From positions 1 through 63,990 of the forward strand of contig JAPLJH010000008.1 in the NCBI GenBank assembly GCA_026388695.1: DNA of 63,990 nt, in the 5' to 3' direction. The stretch's first letter is position 1. Every line of letters begins with the position of its first letter. The stretch comes from Deltaproteobacteria bacterium (GTDB lineage Bacteria; Desulfobacterota; Desulfobulbia; Desulfobulbales; Desulfurivibrionaceae). The position numbers and the translations under genes are program-made. Positions 62,635 to 63,990 of the stretch are shown here, one piece after another. Below the pieces are notes generated by a model. The model saw only the letters and a list, made by a program, of their open reading frames with translations. It did no database searches and was not told the origin of the DNA.

Positions 62635-63929
62635 TGTTGCCCTTCCTCCATGCGGGAATCAGTCTTCCCCGATAAGGCCCCCAGCCTGGCCCGCGCCTTC
62701 TCCCGTTCCACCAACTGCCCCCAATAGGAGGTCTCAATCTCGGCAATGGTTTTGAGCCGGGAGAGCACGGTCAAGGCATCGGCTTTTCCTGTGGCGTACG
62801 AGGCCAATGCGGCCTGAAAATCCTGATGGGTCTTTTGGTTGAGGCCCTGCCGGTAGAGCTCCATCAGCCGCTCCGTGGTCTGGAGCATGGCATGGTTCTC
62901 CCGGATGGCGGCAGCAAGCCGCAGCTTGACTGCCTGCAGCTCATTTTTCGCCTCGCTCAAGGAGGCCTCGGCTTCATGCACGGCCGGTCGCTGTTTGGTG
63001 GTGTAGTACAGGGGGATGTTGAGTGTGGTGCTCAGGCTCCACATATCGGCATTTTCGTAGGCCGGACCCTTGAGGCCATAATTGCCGGTAACGGTGATGT
63101 CGGGATAATACTCCCGTTCCGCCACCCGCACCCTGGCGTTGGTCGCGGCCACCATCTTCTCCCTGGCCTTGACCTCCGGGGAGTTCTCGTAGGCTGCGGC
63201 AATCAAATCGGGCAGGGCCTGGGAATACGGAGCAAACACCGGCGCCTCCGGCCTGTCCAGGGGCGCGGCCTGCTCCCTCCCCACTGCGGAGTTCAGCAGG
63301 GCTTCCAGGGTTTGGATCTTCTGCTTGAGCATCGCTTCCCGCTCAAAAAGCATGTACTTCTCGGTTTGCGCCATGAGAACATCCTGCTGCATGCCTCTTC
63401 CGGCGGCATACCGTGCCAGGGCGGCATCCTCGAGCTTGCGGAGAAGAATGCCTTTCTCCCGGATCAAATCCATGCTCTGATGGGCAAAAAACAGATCGAA
63501 GTAAAGCTCCTTGATAGTAAGGACTGTCCGCAACTGCACCGCTTTCGCGGAGGCGGAAAGACTTTCCGCCTCCCTGGACGCAGCCTCTCCCTTCAAGGCG
63601 CGTTTGCCCGGGAAAAAGAACTGCTGGGAAGCGGAAAAAAGGTATTGGGAATCAGGCGACTCGTTGTAGGTGAAACGGCTTGTCCCTTCATTCTGGTAGC
63701 CGACCATGACCATGGGGTCCGGCAGGCTCATGGACTGGGGCACCTTAAAGCCGGAGGCCGAGGCCTTTGCGCGGGCGGCCAGTATCTCGGGGCTGGCTTG
63801 CAAGGCCTCATCAATGAGGTCTTGCAACCGCAGCTCCCCAGCCCAAACCGGGGCCTGCGAAACAAACAAAAGAACCCCTCCGGCAAAAAGGAAACACAAC
63901 CTTTTCATCCCCACGGAACCATCTCCCAT
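62631..63929 (-). CDS. Outer-membrane channel of the metal efflux pump (CusC/TolC type)
   Basis: This OEP-family protein forms the outer-membrane tunnel of the CusCBA-type tripartite pump. The 432-residue product has a signal peptide (about 8-31, LCFLFAGGVLLFVSQAPVWA) and two OEP repeats (about 35-215 and 220-420), with LQDLIDEALQASPEILAARA and NSPEVKAREKMVAATNARVR as the paired N-terminal helices. There is no lipobox, so it is not lipidated like CusC of E. coli. ATG 63906-63908 is an alternative start. It is the first gene of the operon; its promoter would lie beyond 63930, where only 61 bases are visible. Confidence 0.9.
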   Translation of the reverse strand: MGDGSVGMKRLCFLFAGGVLLFVSQAPVWAGELRLQDLIDEALQASPEILAARAKASASGFKVPQSMSLPDPMVMVGYQNEGTSRFTYNESPDSQYLFSASQQFFFPGKRALKGEAASREAESLSASAKAVQLRTVLTIKELYFDLFFAHQSMDLIREKGILLRKLEDAALARYAAGRGMQQDVLMAQTEKYMLFEREAMLKQKIQTLEALLNSAVGREQAAPLDRPEAPVFAPYSQALPDLIAAAYENSPEVKAREKMVAATNARVRVAEREYYPDITVTGNYGLKGPAYENADMWSLSTTLNIPLYYTTKQRPAVHEAEASLSEAKNELQAVKLRLAAAIRENHAMLQTTERLMELYRQGLNQKTHQDFQAALASYATGKADALTVLSRLKTIAEIETSYWGQLVEREKARARLGALSGKTDSRMEEGQQ

Positions 63930-63990
63930 GACCCATCCCCTCGTTTGGCCTTAGAGGCTACTGCACATCGACACTGAACTTTGTCGAGAC

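Overview
This 64-kb, GC-rich window reads as a chromosomal segment of a motile, Gram-negative anaerobe of the Desulfobacterota, most likely near the Desulfobulbales. The lineage is an inference. It rests on the flagellar gene order (flgB-flgC-fliE-fliF-fliG-fliH-fliI-fliJ-motE, then fliK-flgD), the sigma-54/FlrA-FlrB-FlrC style regulators, the two-subunit class I fumarase, and a probable selenocysteine codon. No rRNA, tRNA, CRISPR array or intact insertion sequence was seen.

Layout. 1-16.6 kb (all minus strand): flagellar hook/basal-body genes and their regulators. Two near-consensus -24/-12 promoters are visible, one before flgB and one before fliK. fliF is broken by an in-frame TGA. The FlrB-like kinase has Gln where the phospho-accepting His belongs. 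17-21.4 kb (plus): ftsE-ftsX-envC-ctpA, a cell-division and cell-wall set closed by a strong terminator. 21.5-28.7 kb (minus): fumarase subunits, a PilZ protein, panB, ruvB-ruvA-ruvC, yebC and rlmE. 28.9-34.2 kb (minus): a very large hybrid kinase followed by an HD-GYP response regulator. 34.3-39.1 kb: an IS256 remnant, then an OB-fold protein, a phosphoesterase, a patatin, a PEBP protein and a lipoprotein. 39.5-44.3 kb: a candidate selenoprotein of the CopZ/BFD-like [2Fe-2S] type coupled to a TauE/SafE permease, then crcB, DUF190, a prenyltransferase-like protein, rsmI and a kinase. 44.5-52.3 kb: accessory genes, including a U32-like Cys-rich protein, a repeat protein with a C-terminal domain resembling pPIWI-associated nucleases, a rhodanese, a DedA protein and an 1189-residue multidomain protein. 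52.5-63.9 kb: a metal-handling region with an ArsR regulator and its promoter, an SO_0444/ArsP-type permease, two sensor kinases and a CusCBA-type efflux system.

Between genes lie several families of palindromic DNA. The most striking is a ~108-bp element present four times in one orientation. In three copies (after fliH, the fumarase alpha gene and ruvC) its terminal inverted repeat supplies the stop codon of the preceding gene, and each of those copies separates functionally paired genes of an operon.

The best candidates for something undescribed are the UGA-containing [2Fe-2S] gene at 39.49 kb, which has a hairpin with an AGGU loop just downstream, the stop-codon-supplying palindromes, and the two orphan multidomain proteins at 45.7 and 48.7 kb.
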